A DNA stretch of 58,319 bases from Oceanicola sp. S124. GTDB taxonomy: Bacteria; Pseudomonadota; Alphaproteobacteria; Rhodobacterales; Rhodobacteraceae. Of the stretch, positions 27,076-36,605 are shown piece by piece (the stretch's first letter is position 1; each line of letters opens with the position of its first letter). The stretch covers positions 1 through 58,319 of the forward strand of contig NZ_AFPM01000077.1 of NCBI RefSeq assembly GCF_000220565.1, given 5' to 3'. A model generated the notes under the pieces. That model did no database searches and was not told the DNA's origin. It was given only the letters and a program-made list of their open reading frames with translations. A program made the translations under genes and the position numbers.

Positions 27076-27638
27076 GTGGTGATCTCCTTGAGGTCGGGGC
27101 GGGGGCGTTCCGGCGGGGCGACCTGCTCGGTGCCCAGGTAGATCAGCCCGGCGAGGCTTTCATGGGCGGCAAGGCCCAGGCCCTCCTGCAGGAACTCCCG
27201 GTCGAAGCAGTGCCAGCCGGTCAGCCAGTTGGCGCCCCAACCCGAGGCCAGGCCCGCGTTGACCAGCGCCAGGCAGACGGCTCCGGCGGAATAGGTCTGT
27301 TCGATGGCCGGAATCTTGTCCGAGGCCTTGGGGCTTTCGACGACCGCGATGCAGGTCACGCCGTCCTCGAACTGCTTCACCGCCTTGGCGATGTCCTGAT
27401 CGCTCTTGCCCAGTGCCGCGCCACGGGTGCCGACCAGCTTGCCCAGGCGGTCGAAGGCGGCGCCCTCGATCACGATGAAGCGCCAGGGCTCCAGCTTGCC
27501 ATGATCGGGCGTGCGGGCGCCGGCGGTCAGGATCACCTCCAGCTCATCGCGCGAGGGGCCGGGGGCGGCCAGGGTCTTGGCGGGACGCGAGCGGCGGCTC
27601 AGCAGGAAGTCCAGGGCGGCCTGGTTGCGGTCGGGCAT
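27060..27638 (-). CDS. Nitroreductase family protein (YdjA-like)
   Basis: A 192-residue FMN-dependent NAD(P)H oxidoreductase. The N-terminal RRSRPAK, the segment GARTPDHGKLEPWRF and the late GWGANWLTG match the small YdjA/TdsD branch of nitroreductases. It would be a homodimer in the cytosol; physiological substrate unknown. The ATG at 27638 follows caggagatcg. It overlaps the EI24 gene by 16 bases. Confidence 0.9.
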   Translation of the reverse strand: MPDRNQAALDFLLSRRSRPAKTLAAPGPSRDELEVILTAGARTPDHGKLEPWRFIVIEGAAFDRLGKLVGTRGAALGKSDQDIAKAVKQFEDGVTCIAVVESPKASDKIPAIEQTYSAGAVCLALVNAGLASGWGANWLTGWHCFDREFLQEGLGLAAHESLAGLIYLGTEQVAPPERPRPDLKEITTWISA

Positions 27639-27728
27639 GTCGATCTCCTGTCTAGGTCGCAGGACATGTCGGCCCTCGGCGCCGGGGTTTCAAGCTGAAA
27701 TCCCCTTCAGGAGAAGCCTTTGTCGTTT

Positions 27729-28850
27729 CTACAAAAGCCGCGCCGCCATATCGCCGACCAGCCCCGAGAAGAAGGCCCGCGCAGCCTGCCCCGGCTGGCG
27801 GATGGCCACCGTCTGCGCCATCGGATCCGGTACCACCCGGTCCGAGCCCGAGAGCACCTCGAGCACCCGGTGGCCGCAGAAGGGCACATAGACCTCGGAG
27901 TAGCCGCCCTCGTGAACCAGCAGCAGCCGCCCCTCGCAAAGCCGGTCCGCCGCCTGCAGCAGCTGCGCGGTCATGGCACCGAAGGTCTCGGCGGTGCAGA
28001 GCATCCGGGCGATCGGATCGAAGATGCCGGCGTCGAAGCCGCAGGCGACGATGATCACGTCGGGCCTGTAGCCGTCGAGGGCGGGCAGGACGATGCGCTC
28101 CATCACCTCGAGGTAGGTGTCGTGACCGGCGCCCGGCGGCAGGGGGATGTTCATGTTGAACCCCTCGCCCGCGCCGCGCCCCCGATCGGCGATATCGCCG
28201 GTGTCCAGCGGGTAGTTCTTTTCCTGGTGGATCGAGATGGTCAGCACGTCGTCGCGTTCGTAGAAGATATGTTCGGTGCCGTTGCCATGGTGGACATCCC
28301 AGTCGATGACCGCGACCCGGCCCGCCTCGCCGCGCGCCTTGGCCGCCTCGATGGCGATGGCGATATTGGCCAGCAGGCAGAAGCCGTTCGGCCAGTCGGG
28401 CAGACAGTGGTGCCCCGGCGGACGCGACAGCGCATAGGCATTCCGCACCCGCCCTGCCATGATGTCGGCCAGCGCCGCGCTGGCCAGCCCAGCCGACAGC
28501 GCCGCGATTTCATAGCCGCCCTGACCGAAGGGGGTACGCAGGCCCAGCTCTCCGCCGCCGGCGTCCGACATGGCCTTGAAGGCATCGAGGTAGCTTTCTG
28601 GATGCACCCGCAACAGGTCTTCGCGGCTGGCCTCGGGCGCCGAGAACAGCGCGAGGTCGGCGGTGATCCCCGAGACATCCATCAGGTTCTTCAGCCGCCG
28701 CTTGGTCTCGGGGCTTTCGGGCAGGCCACCGGCGGCCATGGGCTGCACGAAGCCGCCGACCGGCAGGGTCAGCGCGTAGTTCCCGCCCGAATGCCAGAAG
28801 CAGCGTTCATCCCAGTAGAAGCCGGTCTTGGGGGTGCCCTCGGTTGACAT
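27729..28850 (-). CDS. Histone deacetylase family (class II-like) deacetylase
   Basis: A 373-residue zinc amidohydrolase of the HDAC superfamily, resembling bacterial acetylpolyamine or acetoin-utilisation type enzymes. The active-site pair H147-H148 is in RPPGHHC. Zinc ligands D185 and H187 are in DWDVHHGNGT and D273 in ACGFDAG; HEGGY follows near the end. All catalytic residues are present. Bacteria have no histones, so the substrate is likely an acetylated polyamine, amine or protein. The ATG at 28850 follows ggaggcacg. A sirtuin at 675-1370 is the second deacylase in the window. Confidence 0.9.
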   Translation of the reverse strand: MSTEGTPKTGFYWDERCFWHSGGNYALTLPVGGFVQPMAAGGLPESPETKRRLKNLMDVSGITADLALFSAPEASREDLLRVHPESYLDAFKAMSDAGGGELGLRTPFGQGGYEIAALSAGLASAALADIMAGRVRNAYALSRPPGHHCLPDWPNGFCLLANIAIAIEAAKARGEAGRVAVIDWDVHHGNGTEHIFYERDDVLTISIHQEKNYPLDTGDIADRGRGAGEGFNMNIPLPPGAGHDTYLEVMERIVLPALDGYRPDVIIVACGFDAGIFDPIARMLCTAETFGAMTAQLLQAADRLCEGRLLLVHEGGYSEVYVPFCGHRVLEVLSGSDRVVPDPMAQTVAIRQPGQAARAFFSGLVGDMAARLL

Positions 28851-28940
28851 GGTCGTGCCTCCTGGTGTCTGTCCCGGCTCAGACTGGTCCGGCACCCGCC
28901 CGGACGCAAGCCCCTGCCACCCTGATCCCGCCGGAGCCCC

Positions 28941-29207
28941 ATGGCACGCGACATTCCCGATCTCAGCCCGCTGGCCCGGACCGGGACCGAGATCGCGGTC
29001 AGGGTCACCCCCAGGGCCTCGCGCGACCGGATCACCCGCGAGGCCGACGGGACGATCCGCGTCTACGTCACCACACCGCCCGAGGACGGCAAGGCCAACG
29101 AGGCGGTGCGCAGGCTGCTGGCAAAGGCCCTGGGGCTGGCGAAGTCACGGCTCAGCCTGGTGCGGGGCCAGACGGCGCGGGACAAGCTGTTCCGGGTCGA
29201 GGGCTGA
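28941..29207 (+). CDS. DUF167 (YggU) family protein
   Basis: An 88-residue small cytosolic protein of the DUF167/UPF0235 family: VRVTPRASRDR near the start and PPEDGKANEAV in the middle are the signatures. Biochemical function is unknown. It faces away from the HDAC-family gene (90-base gap) and ends three bases from the convergent next gene. Confidence 0.9.
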   Translation: MARDIPDLSPLARTGTEIAVRVTPRASRDRITREADGTIRVYVTTPPEDGKANEAVRRLLAKALGLAKSRLSLVRGQTARDKLFRVEG

Positions 29208-29209
29208 CG

Positions 29210-29449
29210 TCAGCCGCCCGTGCGAACGGTCTGGTAGGTACCCTCGGGCAGGTTCAGCGCCGCCGCCAGGTCCCGCAGCTGCGCCATCGACAGGGTGATC
29301 TTCTGCATCTGGTCGGTGCGGGCGTCGTACTGCTCGACGGTGATGCACTCCTCGAAGGCGTTGATCACAACGTCTTCCTGCAAGGGAACGGAACCGTCAT
29401 CCACGAGGGTGACGATGGTGCAGTCGAATTCGTGTTCGATGGTAAACAT
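29210..29449 (-). CDS. Conserved hypothetical acidic protein
   Basis: A 79-residue acidic protein without signal peptide or membrane segment, starting MFTIEHEFDCTIVTLVDD. A beta strand pair is followed by two helices. I do not recognise a named family. It is convergent with DUF167, with only two bases between the stops. The ribosome site is weak. Codon use is like that of the neighbours, supporting a real gene. Confidence 0.65.
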   Translation of the reverse strand: MFTIEHEFDCTIVTLVDDGSVPLQEDVVINAFEECITVEQYDARTDQMQKITLSMAQLRDLAAALNLPEGTYQTVRTGG

Positions 29450-29580
29450 GATCGTTTCAGGGTACCCGCTGGCAAGACGGCGTCAATCACCCGTTACGGC
29501 TTCTGCCCGCCGCCCCCTGCAATCGGCGTTCTCTTGCGCTATATGCAGAACTGACCCTTTCGAATCCGGCCCTGCCCTGA

Positions 29581-30324
29581 ATGTTCCGAGTTTCCCCAGC
29601 CCGCTTCCTGCGCCCGCTCGCAGTCCTTGCCACTGCCCTCATTCTCGCTGGCTGCGACCTGCCGCAGGCGGTGGTGACGCCCGCCCCCTCCGACCCTGCC
29701 GACACCCCAGCCCGCCTCGGCCCCGAGGCGGCGGCACGTCAGTTCGCCCAGGTGGTCGAGACCGTCGAACCCGAGATCGAGCGCTATTGCCGCGCCCGCC
29801 GGGCCGATCAGCGGTGCGCCTTCAAGATCGCCATCGACCATCGCCGGCGCAGCGCGCCCAATGCCTTCCAGACCCTCGGCGCGGACGGGCAGCCGGTGAT
29901 CATCTTCACCCTGGCGCTGATCGCCGACATGCGGAACCCCGACGAGCTGGCCTTCGTCATGGCCCATGAGGCCAGCCACCACATCCTGGACCATCTCGGC
30001 CAGCAGCGCCGCTACGCCGAGCAGGGCGCACGCGAATATGCCGAGGTGGCCGCGCGCTCGGGCGCCTCGCAGGCAGCGGTCCGCCGCGCCTCCGAGATGG
30101 GGGCGGCCTTCACGGCGCGCAGCTACTCGCGCCAGTTCGAGCTTCAGGCAGATGCGCTCGGCACCCGGATCGCCACGACGGCGGGCTACGATCCGCTGCG
30201 CGGGGCCCAGTATTTCAACCGCATTCCAGACCCCGGCCAGGAGTTTCTCGGCACCCATCCCCCCAACAAGGAGCGCATGGACACCGTCCGGCGCGTCCTG
30301 GCCCAGATGTCGGCCGGGGTCTGA
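29581..30324 (+). CDS. M48 family zinc metalloprotease, lipoprotein
   Basis: A 247-residue lipoprotein: signal with lipobox LAGC, lipidated C25. The catalytic domain has HEASH (H129, E130, H133) and the third ligand E187 in ELQAD. It belongs to the M48C group, as in LoiP or BepA without the TPR part, which degrade misfolded outer-membrane or periplasmic proteins. It would be anchored in the outer membrane because the residue after the lipidated Cys is Asp only in retained proteins: here C25 is followed by D26, so inner-membrane retention is actually possible by the E. coli rule. Target unknown. Confidence 0.88.
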   Translation: MFRVSPARFLRPLAVLATALILAGCDLPQAVVTPAPSDPADTPARLGPEAAARQFAQVVETVEPEIERYCRARRADQRCAFKIAIDHRRRSAPNAFQTLGADGQPVIIFTLALIADMRNPDELAFVMAHEASHHILDHLGQQRRYAEQGAREYAEVAARSGASQAAVRRASEMGAAFTARSYSRQFELQADALGTRIATTAGYDPLRGAQYFNRIPDPGQEFLGTHPPNKERMDTVRRVLAQMSAGV

Positions 30325-30344
30325 CGCAAACAGGATCTGAACTG

Positions 30345-30376
30345 AAAAGGGGCCGCACTGACTGTGCGGCCCCTTT
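30345..30376. terminator. Bidirectional terminator between M48 and SLC13 genes
   Basis: AAAGGGGCCGCAC pairs with GTGCGGCCCCTTT over five bases. It is flanked by A-rich and T-rich ends, so it can work for both convergent genes. Confidence 0.9.
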
Positions 30377-30402
30377 GTCGTTGCACGGTCTCCCCGGTCG
30401 GG

Positions 30403-32181
30403 TCAGAGCGACCAGAACAACGGGATCACCGCGCTGACCACCAGCCCCATGGTCAGGTTCAGCGGTATCCCGATCTTCATGAAATCGGTGAAGCGGTAGC
30501 CTCCCGGGCCGTATACCAGCATGTTGGTCTGGTAGCCGATCGGCGTGGCGAAACTGGCCGAGGCAGCGATCATCACCGCCACCACCAGCGGCCGCGCGTC
30601 GATCCCCATGGCCTGCGCCAGACCGACGGCAATCGGCGTCATCACCACGGCCACGGCATTGTTCGAGACCAGCTCGGTCAGGATCGAGGTCAGCAGGTAG
30701 ATGGCCCAGATGATCAGGAACCCCGGCAGCTCGGACATGAGCGGGGCAATGACCCTGACGATCATCTCGACGGCGCCTGTGTGTTCCAGCGCCGCACCGA
30801 TGGCCAGCATCGAGAAGATCATCGCCAGCAAACGCCCGTCGACGAAGGCGAAGGCCTCGTCCGCATCGACGCAGCGGGTCACCAGCACCAGCGCCACCGC
30901 CAGGACCGACAGCAGCAGGATCGGCGCCACGCCGAAGCCCGCCAGCACCACGATGCCGAGGATCGCGGCAATGGCGATCGGCGCCTGGGCGCGGCGGTAG
31001 GCCTGTTCGGTGGGCTGGGCCACGTCGACCATGTCCATCTCGCGCGCCAGGCGCTTGATGTCCTCGGGCGCGCCTTCCAGCAGCAGCGTATCCCCGACAC
31101 GCACCACCAGCTCGTCCAGCAGGCGGCCGATGTTCTGGTTCCGCCGGTGCGCGGCAATCGGGTAGACGCCATAGCGCCGCCGCAGCCGCATCGAGCCGAG
31201 CGAACGTCCGACCATCTTGCACCCCGGGGTGATCAGCACCTCGACCGTCGTGGTCTCGACCGCGCTGACCTGGTCCATGCGCTTCAGGCTGCGGTCGCGC
31301 TGCAGGCTGAGAAGCTCGGAGATCTGGCTGCGCAGCACGACGCGGTCGCCGACCTCGAGCACGACGCCCTTCAGGTTGCGCCTGAGCGAGACATCGCCCC
31401 GGATCACGTCGATCAGCCGCACGCCCTCGCGCTTGAACAGCTGCACGCCGGTCACCTCGCGGCCCACCAGGTTGCTGTCGGGGGGAATGACGGCCTCGGT
31501 GAAGAACTTCATCCGCGAGCGGTCCGACAGCATCGAGGCGAGGGATTCGCGCTTCGGCAGCAGGAAGCGGCCGGCGACCGCCAGGTAGAGGCAGCCCCAG
31601 GCGACGACGATCAGCCCGATGGGGGTGACCTCGAAGATGCCGAAGGGCTCAAGCCCCTGGGCCCGGGCGACGCCGTCGACCAGCAGGTTGGTCGAGGTGC
31701 CGATCAGGGTCAGCGTGCCGCCCATGATCGCAGCATAGGACAGCGGGATCAGCAGCTTGGACGGCAGGATGTCCAGCGTCTTGGCCATCTGCACGAAGAC
31801 CGGGATCATCACCACCACGACGGGCGTATTCGACACGATCGCCGAAGAGCCCAGCACGAAGGCAAAGAGCGCCGCCAGCGCCAGCAGCGGCCGTTTGCCC
31901 GCCTGGGCGGTGGCGATCCGGGTAAAGCCCTCCAGCGCGCCGGTCCGCACCAGCGCCCCCATCACAAGGAACATCGCGGCGATGGTCCAGGGCGCCGGGT
32001 TCGACAGCACCCCGAGCGCCAGGTCATAGGGCAGCAGCCCGGTCAGCAGCATCACCGAGACACCCGAGATCGCCACCACCTCGGTCGGATAGGTTTCCCG
32101 GACGAAGAGGATGAACATCACCAGGACCACCGCAAGGGCCAGCAGCCCCGCTGTCGATCCGGTCAAGTATTGCGCCAGCAT
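30403..32181 (-). CDS. SLC13-family transporter with two RCK_C domains (paralogue 2)
   Basis: A 592-residue inner-membrane carrier of the same layout as 15663-17435: membrane segments up to about 200, two TrkA-C domains (about 212-300 and 308-390), and membrane segments again to the end. LIGTSTNL and TPIGYQTNM are the paired substrate loops. The C-terminus PGGYRFTDFMKIG closely matches PGGYRFGDYWRMG of the paralogue. Substrate unknown. A gaggaga ribosome site precedes the ATG. Confidence 0.88.
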   Translation of the reverse strand: MLAQYLTGSTAGLLALAVVLVMFILFVRETYPTEVVAISGVSVMLLTGLLPYDLALGVLSNPAPWTIAAMFLVMGALVRTGALEGFTRIATAQAGKRPLLALAALFAFVLGSSAIVSNTPVVVVMIPVFVQMAKTLDILPSKLLIPLSYAAIMGGTLTLIGTSTNLLVDGVARAQGLEPFGIFEVTPIGLIVVAWGCLYLAVAGRFLLPKRESLASMLSDRSRMKFFTEAVIPPDSNLVGREVTGVQLFKREGVRLIDVIRGDVSLRRNLKGVVLEVGDRVVLRSQISELLSLQRDRSLKRMDQVSAVETTTVEVLITPGCKMVGRSLGSMRLRRRYGVYPIAAHRRNQNIGRLLDELVVRVGDTLLLEGAPEDIKRLAREMDMVDVAQPTEQAYRRAQAPIAIAAILGIVVLAGFGVAPILLLSVLAVALVLVTRCVDADEAFAFVDGRLLAMIFSMLAIGAALEHTGAVEMIVRVIAPLMSELPGFLIIWAIYLLTSILTELVSNNAVAVVMTPIAVGLAQAMGIDARPLVVAVMIAASASFATPIGYQTNMLVYGPGGYRFTDFMKIGIPLNLTMGLVVSAVIPLFWSL

Positions 32182-32410
32182 CAGGACCTGTCTCCTCGGG
32201 CAAAATCTTCTGCGCTTTGCGTGATTTAGGCGGCCCCGCAGGCACCACGCAAGTCCCGGATGCGCCCCGCAGCCCCGTCACGGTCCGTCACGCTGCGGCG
32301 ATGGCCTCCCTGGCTGCGGATCAGGCACGACCTGAGCCATGCCCGCAGGCAGGCCCCGGGCCGCAGCGGATCACGCCAGATCAAGCCGGGTTCAGATCAC
32401 GCGGGCCAAA

Positions 32411-33232
32411 TCACACGGGGCCAGGACCGGAGGGCGCCAGCCGCCCCCCCTGTCGTACCATCTCGACGCGGGTCGCGCGACCCGTCCGGTCGTCGGTCTC
32501 GACATAGAGCCCCGAGACGGTGGCCTCGCCCTCGGCCGGGGTGAACCGGCCCTTGGCCATGCCGGTGACGAAGCGGCGCAGCGGCTCCGCCTTGTCCATG
32601 CCGATGACCGAGTCGTAGTCGCCGGTCATGCCCGCATCGGACTGGAAGGCGGTGCCGCGCGGCAGGATCTGCGCATCGCCCGTCGGCACATGGGTATGCG
32701 TCCCGACCACGACCGAGGCCCGCCCGTCACAGAAATGCCCCATGGCCATCTTCTCGGAGGTCGCCTCGCAGTGCACGTCGACCAGCGCCGCCTGCACCAG
32801 CCCGCCCATGGGGTACTTGCGCAGCACCGCATCGACATGGCTGAAGGGGTCCTCGAAGGGGCGCTTCATGAAGACCTGGCCCAGCACCTGCATCACCAGC
32901 ACCTTGCGCCCGCCAGGGGCCTCGAAGACCCGCGCCCCGACGCCGGGGCATTCCTTGGCGTAGTTCAGGGGCCGCAGGATGCGCTTCTCGCTCTCGATGG
33001 CCTGCAGCATGTCCTTCTGGTCGAAGGCATGGTCGCCCAGCGTCACCACGTCCGCGCCCGCGTCCAGGATCAGCTTCGCATGGGCACCGGTCAGCCCGGC
33101 CCCATGGCTGGCATTCTCGCCATTGACCACGACGAAATCCAGCCGCCAAGCCGCACGCAGCTTCGGCAGCCACTCCTCGATGGCGGCCCGCCCGGCGCGC
33201 CCCATCACATCTCCGAGAAACATCATCCGCAT
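32411..33232 (-). CDS. TIGR00282 / YmdB-like metallophosphoesterase
   Basis: A 273-residue dinuclear-metal phosphoesterase: MFLGDVMGRAG, NGENASHGAGLT, TLGDHAFD, and THTHVPTGDAQILP cover the metal ligands. The Bacillus relative YmdB cleaves 2',3'-cyclic nucleotides and affects gene expression; whether this copy does so is not known. The frame is open upstream, but the ATG at 33232 gives MRMMFLGD, the family start. The ribosome site is weak. Confidence 0.9.
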   Translation of the reverse strand: MRMMFLGDVMGRAGRAAIEEWLPKLRAAWRLDFVVVNGENASHGAGLTGAHAKLILDAGADVVTLGDHAFDQKDMLQAIESEKRILRPLNYAKECPGVGARVFEAPGGRKVLVMQVLGQVFMKRPFEDPFSHVDAVLRKYPMGGLVQAALVDVHCEATSEKMAMGHFCDGRASVVVGTHTHVPTGDAQILPRGTAFQSDAGMTGDYDSVIGMDKAEPLRRFVTGMAKGRFTPAEGEATVSGLYVETDDRTGRATRVEMVRQGGRLAPSGPGPV

Positions 33233-33363
33233 GGCGCCAAGCCCTATGCCCCCGCCGCGCCGGAGGCAAGTGTTTCGCACCCCCGGGCGGCCGCCCCCGC
33301 TGCCCGCCCGACGCAGCAGCGCACCCTGCCCCTCCGGATTTGCCCGGCCGGATTGCCTCTGGC

Positions 33364-33466
33364 GGGAGGCGTTCCAGCCCTCGGATGGCTGCAAGAGACC
33401 CTTGTCCCATCACCAGGCTAAAAGTACTCTGGGGGGAGGCCCGCAGGGCCGGGGGGCAAAGCCCCC
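33364..33466. repeat. Dispersed multi-hairpin repeat, copy D
   Basis: Reverse orientation. The left part gcgttccagccctcggatgg; the right arm ccatcaccaggctaaaagta; hairpin ggccc-gca-gggcc (33438-33450); hairpin gggggc-aaa-gccccc (33452-33466). It occupies the 261-base gap between the amidase stop and the phosphoesterase start. Confidence 0.8.
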
Positions 33467-33493
33467 TCTGCCCCGTCAGGGGCAAGGCCCCGG

Positions 33494-34204
33494 TCACCCT
33501 CGGCCCGCAGCAAAGCGCGCGGCGATGTCCCGGGCAGCGATGCGATCGGCCGCGCTTTCACCGCCACGCGCCCAGGGGCGGAAGCGCAGGCGGAAGGCCT
33601 GCAGGGCCAGGGCCATGTCATCACTCGGATAGCCGATCCTTGCCAGGTCCTCTGCCAGGTCGCCCTCGGCGGCCGCCTGCGCATCGGGCCATACCGACAG
33701 CCCCTGCCGGGCCAGCCGGCGCCAGTCGAACTTCGGCCCGGGATCGGTCTTGCGTCCGGGGGCCATGTCGGAATGGGCGATCACCCCCTCGGGCGGGATC
33801 CGCCAGCGCGCCAGGATGCCACGCAGCAGCGCCTCCAGCCGGGCCATCTGCGGCTCGGCGTAGGGGTTGGGGGCCGGATTGGCCAGCTCGATGCCGATCG
33901 AGCGGGAGTTGACATCGCCGCGCCCACCCCAGCTTCCGGCGCCGGCGTGCCAGGCCCGGGCCCGCTCATCGACAAGCTGCCAGAGACGGCCATCCTCGGC
34001 GATCAGGTAATGGGCCGAGACCGGTGCCTCGAAAGTGGCGTCGCAGAGCCGCTCCAGCGCAGCCTCGGCGCTCTGCATGGCCGTGTGATGCAGGACGACC
34101 AGCCCGGGCCGCAGCCCGTCGCGCCGGTCGCCATGGTTCGGCGAGGGATGCCAGAGCGCCCCGGGCGCACCGATGCGCCCCGGAGCCCCGGCCGCCCCGC
34201 TCAT
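33494..34204 (-). CDS. N-acetylmuramoyl-L-alanine amidase (AmpD-like, amidase_2)
   Basis: A 236-residue zinc amidase that cleaves the bond between muramic acid and the stem peptide. Zinc ligands fit the first H of LHHTAM and those of AHSDMAPGRKTDPG, the AmpD-type signature. No signal peptide is visible, so a cytosolic recycling role on anhydromuropeptides is likely. The start MSGAAGAPG at 34204 is four bases after the stop of the excalibur lipoprotein gene, so the two form an operon; a longer frame overlaps that gene. Confidence 0.88.
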   Translation of the reverse strand: MSGAAGAPGRIGAPGALWHPSPNHGDRRDGLRPGLVVLHHTAMQSAEAALERLCDATFEAPVSAHYLIAEDGRLWQLVDERARAWHAGAGSWGGRGDVNSRSIGIELANPAPNPYAEPQMARLEALLRGILARWRIPPEGVIAHSDMAPGRKTDPGPKFDWRRLARQGLSVWPDAQAAAEGDLAEDLARIGYPSDDMALALQAFRLRFRPWARGGESAADRIAARDIAARFAAGRG

Positions 34205-34208
34205 CCGA

Positions 34209-34985
34209 TCAGTTCCCGGCCCGGGCCGCCTTGCGGAAGGGTGCCGGATCCCAGGTGCAGGCGAAGCCGTCGCCATCGGGGTCGATCCCCAGCCGATCGC
34301 GCTGCGGTCCGCCCTTGGCGAGGAAATCGGCCTGCGCCATGTCGGGCGAGGGATAGCTGCCGCAGTTGCGGGTATAGCGCGCCTCGGCGTTCAGCAGGCC
34401 CATGCGGCTGTAGAGCGGCGTGCCGACGGCATGGCTGGTCTGCAGCGCATAGGCGGCCAGGTTGGGCCGGGTCTCGGTCCGTTCGGGCAGCGCCTCGGGC
34501 TGCACCTGCTCGTAGCGCTGGCGGTTCTCCTGGATGAACTCGCGGTCCTCGGCGATCGAGCGCTGCGCGTCCACCGCGGCAAAGTCGTTCTCGGCCGAGA
34601 TGCCCAGCGAATTCACCGCCTCGGGCGGCGGGTTCGAGGGCGAGGCCTCGAGAGGGGCCTGGCCGGTGCCAAGGGCGCCCATCAGCGCGGCCTGGGTATC
34701 CGCGGCCAGCGCCTCGGCGCTGTCGGGGTCGCCCGCGCGGGCGCTGGTGGTCGCGGCCCCCGGCGGCAGGGCGTCGATGGCAGAGAGCGGGGCGCCGGCA
34801 GCGCCCGGCAGCGCCTGGGACGAAACCTGCGCCGGCGGCGCGATGGTCTGCGCCTGAAGCTGGGCTTCACGCTGCTGCTGATAGGATTGGTAATCTCCGA
34901 AACCCACGCCCGCCGCGCTGTCGGGCACGGCAGGGGCACAGGAGGCAAGGCCCAGAAGGGCCATGGCCAGGGTCAGTTCGCGCAT
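34209..34985 (-). CDS. Lipoprotein with C-terminal excalibur calcium-binding domain
   Basis: A 258-residue lipoprotein: lipobox LASC with lipid Cys16. A long, Ala/Pro/Gln-rich, probably disordered stretch spans about 30-190. An excalibur domain (about 205-250) has the paired cysteines of RNCGSY and DGFACTW and the calcium loop DPDGDG. It is in operon with the amidase, suggesting a cell-wall role; calcium binding is inferred from the motif. Its function is not established. Confidence 0.85.
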   Translation of the reverse strand: MRELTLAMALLGLASCAPAVPDSAAGVGFGDYQSYQQQREAQLQAQTIAPPAQVSSQALPGAAGAPLSAIDALPPGAATTSARAGDPDSAEALAADTQAALMGALGTGQAPLEASPSNPPPEAVNSLGISAENDFAAVDAQRSIAEDREFIQENRQRYEQVQPEALPERTETRPNLAAYALQTSHAVGTPLYSRMGLLNAEARYTRNCGSYPSPDMAQADFLAKGGPQRDRLGIDPDGDGFACTWDPAPFRKAARAGN

Positions 34986-35078
34986 GTCACTCTCTCGCTC
35001 TGCGGCAGGTCCATACTGGCGCGCATGGCGCGCCCCCTCAAGCGGGGATGCGCCGTTGCCCGGACCACGGCAGGCGGA

Positions 35079-36566
35079 TTACCACCATTTCGCCGGCTTG
35101 GAAACAAACCCTGCCGCACGTTCCAGCACATAGGCGGTGTTCAGCAGATCGCCCTCTTCCCAGGGGCGGCCGATCAGCTGCAGTCCGAGGGGCAGGCCCC
35201 GCTTGTCGACACCGGCAGGAACCGAGATCCCGGGCAGGCCTGCCAGGTTCACCGTCACGGTGAAGACGTCGTTGAGATACATCTGCACCGGATCGGCCTC
35301 GGCCATCTCGCCCAGGCCGAAGGCCGCCGAGGGCGTGGCCGGGGTCAGGATCGCATCGACCCCCGCCGCGAAGGCATCATCGAAGTCCTTCTTGATCAGG
35401 GCACGAACCTTGCGGGCGCGGTTGTAATAGGCGTCGTAGAAGCCTGCGGACAGCACGTAGGTGCCGACCATGACGCGGCGCTGTACCTCGTGGCCGAAGC
35501 CCTCGGCGCGGGTCTTCTCGTACATCTCGGTGATGCCGTCGCCAGCCGCCAGCTTGGCGCGGTGGCCGTAGCGGACACCGTCGTAGCGGGCCAGGTTCGA
35601 CGAGGCCTCAGCCGGCGCGATCACGTAGTAGGCCGGCAGGGCGTACTTGGTGTGGGGCAGCGAGATATCGACGACCTTGGCGCCTGCATCCGCCAGCATC
35701 TCCTTGCCGCGGGTCCAGAGCTGGTCGATTTCCTCGGGCATGCCGTCGAGGCGGTATTCCTTGGGGATACCGATCGTCTTGCCCCGGATATCGCCGGTCA
35801 GCGCCGCTTCGAAATCGGGCACCGGGAAGTCGACCGAGGTCGAATCCTTGGGATCATGAGAGCACATGGCCTGCAGCATGATCGCCGAATCGCGCACGTC
35901 CTTGGTCATCGGGCCTGCCTGGTCCAGCGAGCTGGCAAAGGCGATGATCCCCCAGCGGGAGCAGCGGCCATAGGTCGGCTTGATGCCGGTGATGCCGGTG
36001 AAGGCCGCAGGCTGGCGGATCGAGCCGCCGGTATCGGTGCCGGTAGCACCCAGGCAGAGGTCTGCCGAGACCGCCGAGGCCGAACCGCCGGAGGAACCGC
36101 CCGGCGTCAGCGCGGTGTCGTCATTGCCGCGGCGCCAAGGGTTCACGGCATTGCCGTAGCAGGAGGTCTCGTTCGAGCTGCCCATGGCGAATTCATCCAT
36201 GTTCAGCTTGCCCAGCATCACGGCGCCGGCGTCGAAGAGGTTCTGGCTGACGGTCGATTCATACTCGGGCTTGAAGCCTTCGAGGATGTTCGAGGCGGCC
36301 TGCGAGGGCACGCCCTTGGTGCAGAAGAGATCCTTGATGCCCAGCGGGATGCCGCAGAGCGCGGGCGCATCACCGGCGGCGATGCGGGCATCGGCGGCCT
36401 TGGCCTGCTCCAGCGCCAGCTCGGGCGTCTTGTGCACGAAGGCGTTCAGCGCGTCGGCGGCGTCGATGGCGGCCAGGCAGCTTTCGGTCAGCGCGGTCGA
36501 GGTCGTCTCGCCGGCCTTCAGCGCGTCGCGGGCCTGGGCGATGGTCAGTTTGTTCAGCTCGGTCAT
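35079..36566 (-). CDS. gatA: Aspartyl/glutamyl-tRNA amidotransferase subunit A
   Basis: A 495-residue amidase subunit of GatCAB, which turns Glu-tRNA(Gln) (and sometimes Asp-tRNA(Asn)) into the amide form using ammonia from glutamine. The Ser-cisSer-Lys triad lies in [20 protein letters not shown] and [13 protein letters not shown]. Length is normal. It is 39 bases downstream of gatC. gatB is not in the window. Confidence 0.97.
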   Translation of the reverse strand: MTELNKLTIAQARDALKAGETTSTALTESCLAAIDAADALNAFVHKTPELALEQAKAADARIAAGDAPALCGIPLGIKDLFCTKGVPSQAASNILEGFKPEYESTVSQNLFDAGAVMLGKLNMDEFAMGSSNETSCYGNAVNPWRRGNDDTALTPGGSSGGSASAVSADLCLGATGTDTGGSIRQPAAFTGITGIKPTYGRCSRWGIIAFASSLDQAGPMTKDVRDSAIMLQAMCSHDPKDSTSVDFPVPDFEAALTGDIRGKTIGIPKEYRLDGMPEEIDQLWTRGKEMLADAGAKVVDISLPHTKYALPAYYVIAPAEASSNLARYDGVRYGHRAKLAAGDGITEMYEKTRAEGFGHEVQRRVMVGTYVLSAGFYDAYYNRARKVRALIKKDFDDAFAAGVDAILTPATPSAAFGLGEMAEADPVQMYLNDVFTVTVNLAGLPGISVPAGVDKRGLPLGLQLIGRPWEEGDLLNTAYVLERAAGFVSKPAKWW

Positions 36567-36605
36567 GTCGTCTCGCCTCTCTTGAACGGGCGTTGTGGCC
36601 TGGTC

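Noticed and set aside
27729-28850. A true histone deacetylase.
   Set aside because: Bacteria lack histones; the family includes polyamine and other amide hydrolases.
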